Of a stretch of 27,112 bases of DNA, positions 24,487-27,112 are shown one piece after another. This DNA is from HGM05232 sp036661515. GTDB taxonomy: Bacteria; Bacteroidota; Bacteroidia; Bacteroidales; Muribaculaceae. The translations under genes and the position numbers were made by a program. Every line of letters starts with the position of its first letter. Within the stretch, counting starts at the first letter, position 1. Where the stretch lies: NCBI GenBank assembly GCA_036661515.1, contig JAVWYO010000026.1, positions 1 through 27,112 on the forward strand. Reading direction: 5' to 3'. The notes beneath the pieces are model-generated. The model was given only the letters and a program-made list of their open reading frames with translations, did no database searches and was not told the DNA's origin.

Positions 24487-24530
24487 AAAACAAAAACCTT
24501 TCCTAAAACATAATGTGGAGGAAAGGTTTT
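24487..24530 (-). terminator. attenuator hairpin in the ilv leader
   Basis: Read on the minus strand: AAAACCTTTCCT (24530-24519), a 14-base loop, then AGGAAAGGTTTT (24504-24493), a perfect 12-bp stem. It is followed by TGTTTT. It lies between the promoter and ilvD, only about 30 bases before the ilvD start, so it must be read through for the operon to be expressed. That position, after a short ORF rich in branched-chain codons, identifies it as a regulated terminator. The loop-side CCTCC (part of TCCTCC, 24517-24522 on the plus strand as GGAGGA) can alternatively pair with an upstream GGAGGA (24573-24578 on the plus strand as TCCTCC). Confidence 0.85.
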
Positions 24531-24585
24531 GAATATCGTTATTAATATCAAACTGTAACTATAAAATACATATCCTCCTCGTCAT

Positions 24586-24666
24586 TCAAATCAGAATTAC
24601 GTTTTCCACGACGACAACAATAATTAGTACTGCCAGAGAAATAGAATATGTATAAATATTATTCAT
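24586..24666 (-). CDS. ilv leader peptide (IlvL-like)
   Basis: A 26-codon ORF starting 19 to 20 bases after the predicted transcription start and ending in TGA. Fifteen codons are branched-chain: Ile at 4, 9, 15, 16, 24, 26; Val at 13, 17-20, 23; Leu at 11, 14, 25. Residues 13-20 read VLIIVVVV and 23-26 VILI. No other function is evident: there are no charged ends typical of a small membrane protein, and only Glu21 is charged. Its position between a consensus promoter and a terminator upstream of ilvD matches enterobacterial ilvL. The inferred role is to make ribosomes stall when Ile-, Val- or Leu-tRNA charging is low, which disfavours the terminator. No clear Shine-Dalgarno precedes it, which is normal for Bacteroidota. 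Confidence 0.82.
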   Translation of the reverse strand: MNNIYTYSISLAVLIIVVVVENVILI

Positions 24667-24692
24667 TTTATATCGTTTCTTGTTATTGGGTA

Positions 24693-24724
24693 CAAATTTA
24701 AAACCTTAAAAATTAAGAAACAAA
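24693..24724 (-). promoter_or_regulatory. promoter of the ilv operon
   Basis: On the minus strand TTTG (24721-24724), 20 bases, then TAAATTTG (24693-24700): an exact Bacteroidota consensus match. Initiation is predicted near 24685, giving a leader of about 220 bases before ilvD that includes the leader peptide and attenuator. The remainder of the 369-base intergenic gap, 24725-24831, is very AT-rich. It shows only weak inverted repeats, for example CTATTT/AAATAG at 24787-24803, and no clear ligA terminator. Confidence 0.85.
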
Positions 24725-24831
24725 TATTTTCATGAAATAATCACTATTTTCTTACAATTTAATCATAATTATTGTATATCGTATTGCTATTTGTTATAAA
24801 TAGATGCTTTTATGTTGCATTATAACATTTG

Positions 24832-26844
24832 CTATTGCTCCCCAATCATTTTGAGAAATTCCTCTTCATTTATGATAGGTACATTTAATTTTTGAGCTTT
24901 TTCAAGTTTTGCTGGTCCCATGTTCTCGCCAGCAAAAACGAAGTCGGTTTTTGCTGATATAGAACCTACATTTTTACCTCCATGAGCTTCAATGAGTTGC
25001 TTATATTCATCTCGTGAATGATGATTAAACACGCCACTTATCACGATTGATTTTCCTGCAAGATGGTCAGATAGTGGTGTCCCTACATTTTCGGATAATG
25101 CCATTTGAAGACCTGCATTTCTAAGCCTTGTTATTACTTCTTGATTATATGGAGTGGCAAAAAAATCTACGATGCTCTCTGCGATGCGTGGACCAATCTC
25201 GTCGATTTCTGAAAGTTGTAGGACATTCATGCTCATAAGTGTGTCGATGTCTTTTACCGATAGGGCAATTTTTTTTGCTACCGTTTCGCCAACGTATGGT
25301 ATTGACAGAGCAAATACCACACGCTCAAATGGTATGTTTTTAGATTCTTCAATACCTTTTATTATGCGTTGAGCCGATTTTTCGCCATGCCGATCAAGCA
25401 TTATGACCTTTTCTTCAGTTAAGTCATATAGATCCGCGATATTTTTTACAAGTCCGCATGCATATAATTGTTCGGCAAGTTCTTCTCCAATTCCGTCTAT
25501 ATTCATTGCGTGTCTTGCCACAAAGTGTTCTATTTTTCCTGTTATCTGAGGGCGACAATTATATTTATTAGAGCAAACCCACGCCGATTCACCTTCAATT
25601 CGAGTAAGCGGAGTTCCACATTCGGGACAATTTGTCACAAATTTAATAGGTTTACTTCCCGCTTCTCTGCTAATAATGTCGACCCCAACAATTTTAGGAA
25701 TTATTTCGCCACCTTTTTCTACATATAGCATGTCGCCATCGTGGATGTCGAGTGTCTTTATAATGTCTTCATTATGTAGAGATGCACGCCTAACGGTTGT
25801 GCCCGATAGGAGCACTGGTTCAAGATTAGCTACTGGTGTTATAATACCCATGCGTCCAGTCTCAAATGATACATGTTTTAGTTTTGTACAAGCGCGTTCA
25901 GCTTGAAATTTATATGCTACAGCCCAGCGAGGCGACTTTGCAGTGTAACCAAGATTGAGCTGTTGCCTAAGGGCATTAACTTTAAATACTAATCCGTCGG
26001 TTGCAACGGGAAGTTGCTTTCGCTCTACGTCCCAGTAGTTGATATATTCACGTACTTCTTCAATCGATTTTAGTATTTTCATCGAAGACGCAACTTTAAA
26101 CCCCCAAGACTTCACGGCCTTCATATTGTCGTAATGGTTGTCAAAAGGCAGGTTGTCGGCAAGGACATAATATATATGTGCGTCAAGATTTCGCTTTGCA
26201 ACTTCAGCAGAATTTTGCATTTTTAGAGTTCCCGAAGCTGCGTTACGAGGATTGGCAAATAGAGGTTCTTCATTGTAAGCTCTCTCTTTGTTAAGACTTT
26301 CAAACACCTCCCAAGGCATCAAAATCTCGCCACGCACTTCAAATTTTTCGGGATAATTACCATTAGTTAGTTGCAACGGAACACTACGTATTGTCAGTAC
26401 ATTCGCAGTTACATCATCGCCACGTTCACCATCGCCACGAGTTACGGCACGCACAAGGCGGCCATTTTCGTATGTTATAGATATTGATGTGCCATCAAAT
26501 TTCATCTCACCCACAATCTCAAAATCTTCGCCATGAAGAGCATTTTTAGCTCTTGTAATAAATTCTTCTACTTCATTTACCGAATAAGTATTTCCAAGCG
26601 ACATCATAGGTCGTTCATGTATCACTTGCTTAAACGCCTTATTAATATCGCTCCCCACACGTTGAGTTGGAGAATAGGGGTCATAGTACTTAGGATTAGC
26701 CTCTTCAAGCTCTTGTAATTCACGGAGTTTGTCGTCAAAGAGTTTATCTGTGATTGTAGGAGAATTAAGCACATAGTAATTGTAATTGTGCTTATTAAGC
26801 TCTTCCCGGAGCGATTCTATCAGCTGTTTTATGTCGTCTGCCAT
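24832..26844 (-). CDS. ligA: NAD+-dependent DNA ligase
   Basis: Seals nicks in replication and repair, using NAD+ to form an enzyme-AMP intermediate. Domains in order: Ia (about 1-70, with YYVLNSPTITD), adenylation domain (about 71-315) with the KxDG motif at Lys115 (EMKFDG), and the OB domain (about 317-400). Then come a four-cysteine zinc finger (Cys406, Cys409, Cys424, Cys430), helix-hairpin-helix repeats (about 440-585), and a C-terminal BRCT domain (about 592-668). 670 residues matches E. coli LigA. Monocistronic as far as can be seen. I find no consensus promoter directly upstream; a near-match TATAATTTG lies at about 26888-26896 on the minus strand without a -33 box. Confidence 0.98.
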   Translation of the reverse strand: MADDIKQLIESLREELNKHNYNYYVLNSPTITDKLFDDKLRELQELEEANPKYYDPYSPTQRVGSDINKAFKQVIHERPMMSLGNTYSVNEVEEFITRAKNALHGEDFEIVGEMKFDGTSISITYENGRLVRAVTRGDGERGDDVTANVLTIRSVPLQLTNGNYPEKFEVRGEILMPWEVFESLNKERAYNEEPLFANPRNAASGTLKMQNSAEVAKRNLDAHIYYVLADNLPFDNHYDNMKAVKSWGFKVASSMKILKSIEEVREYINYWDVERKQLPVATDGLVFKVNALRQQLNLGYTAKSPRWAVAYKFQAERACTKLKHVSFETGRMGIITPVANLEPVLLSGTTVRRASLHNEDIIKTLDIHDGDMLYVEKGGEIIPKIVGVDIISREAGSKPIKFVTNCPECGTPLTRIEGESAWVCSNKYNCRPQITGKIEHFVARHAMNIDGIGEELAEQLYACGLVKNIADLYDLTEEKVIMLDRHGEKSAQRIIKGIEESKNIPFERVVFALSIPYVGETVAKKIALSVKDIDTLMSMNVLQLSEIDEIGPRIAESIVDFFATPYNQEVITRLRNAGLQMALSENVGTPLSDHLAGKSIVISGVFNHHSRDEYKQLIEAHGGKNVGSISAKTDFVFAGENMGPAKLEKAQKLNVPIINEEEFLKMIGEQ

Positions 26845-26925
26845 GATTGTTATTGTTTGCAGTTGCTAAATTACTCCTTTTTCAACAAATTATATGGCAA
26901 TAATGACCTTTATTTGCATCAAGTA

Positions 26926-27108
26926 GAACATTTCGTAAAAAATGCTTGCTTCTACTCTATCAGATACCTGTGAGTGGTGTGGAACGTCTATGATGTTCCT
27001 TACCCGTCCAGCACATTTGTCCCGTACGTAGCCAGTCGGGTTACTTAGATGGAGTGTCAGCAGACTTGTCCTATAATTATTGCTACTGGGTAAAGAGTTA
27101 TCTGCCAT
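26926..27108. ncRNA. candidate structured RNA, strand unsettled
   Basis: The stretch upstream of ligA does not look like AT-rich spacer. It is GC-richer and dense in complementary segments: AGTAGAA...TTCTACT enclosing CATTT...AAATG (about 26922-26956), GGAAC...GTTCC (26981-26999), ACCCG...CGGGT (27002-27041), and CAGATA with TATCTG, a long-range helix joining about 26960 to 27103. The GGAAC hairpin extends to 8 bp on the plus strand, via a G-U pair that becomes A-C on the minus strand. This mildly favours plus-strand transcription. A 72-codon ORF on the minus strand (26890-27108) covers it, but its composition looks non-coding. A 6S-like or Bacteroidales-specific RNA is possible; I cannot name the family. 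Confidence 0.4.
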
Positions 27109-27112
27109 GTTG

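Noticed and set aside
24559..24585. An 8-codon ORF in frame directly after the ilv leader stop (M-T-R-R-I-C-I-L), and an overlapping 7-codon ORF at 24548-24571 (M-Y-F-I-V-T-V) preceded by AGGAGG
   Set aside because: Too short to judge. The AGGAGG is only two or three bases from the second ATG and is better explained as the RNA segment that can pair with the attenuator. Bacteroidota rarely depend on such sites.
24787..24803. CTATTT...AAATAG inverted repeat downstream of ligA
   Set aside because: Only 6 bp, entirely AT-rich and without a following U-run; not convincing as a terminator.
26890..27108. A 72-codon minus-strand ORF at the right edge
   Set aside because: Amino-acid composition and local base-pairing suggest it is a chance frame over a structured RNA; no domain is recognisable.

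Overview
The window is an AT-rich piece of a Bacteroidales chromosome, plausibly Muribaculaceae or a close relative; the family is inferred. Four things point there. Several promoters match the Bacteroidota form TTTG-N19-21-TAnnTTTG. The protein families DUF695, DUF3127 and DUF4251 are typical of the group. Translation starts mostly lack strong Shine-Dalgarno sequences. The nqr and ilv clusters have Bacteroidales-like layouts. Nearly everything is core housekeeping; I see no phage, insertion sequence or CRISPR array.

Layout. Positions 1-1000 hold a DUF695 protein and a small two-helix membrane protein (+), then tRNA-Leu(UAA) (-). Positions 1123-3986 (-) hold argH, a YghZ-like aldo/keto reductase and a Rieske-like lipoprotein, tightly packed. 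Positions 4128-6551 (-) hold rsfS and ftsH. A divergent promoter region separates them from a class A penicillin-binding protein (6734-9103, +). Positions 9272-15099 (+) hold the complete Na+-pumping NADH:quinone reductase operon nqrABCDEF, with a ten-base N run inside nqrD. Positions 15151-18432 hold a DUF4251 protein (-), a CPBP intramembrane protease (+), a DUF3127 protein with an SSB-like acidic tip (-) and a surface-type lipoprotein (+). Positions 18494-24462 (-) hold the branched-chain amino acid operon ilvD-ilvB-ilvN-thioesterase-ilvC. Positions 24832-26844 (-) hold ligA. The right edge carries an unassigned stretch that looks like a structured RNA.

The most interesting item lies in the 369-base gap upstream of ilvD. 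In transcription order it contains a full-consensus promoter, an unlisted 26-codon ORF in which 15 codons are Ile, Val or Leu (eight consecutive), and a perfect 12-bp terminator hairpin with a U-rich tail just before ilvD. This is the architecture of ribosome-mediated transcription attenuation, as in enterobacterial ilvL. It would tie the whole ilv operon, including the embedded acyl-ACP thioesterase, to the supply of charged branched-chain tRNAs.

The ilv genes make the common valine/isoleucine route: acetolactate synthase, reductoisomerase, dehydratase. The thioesterase beside them suggests a link to fatty-acid metabolism. NqrA-F supplies a sodium gradient from NADH oxidation. RsfS and FtsH are a translation/proteostasis pair.
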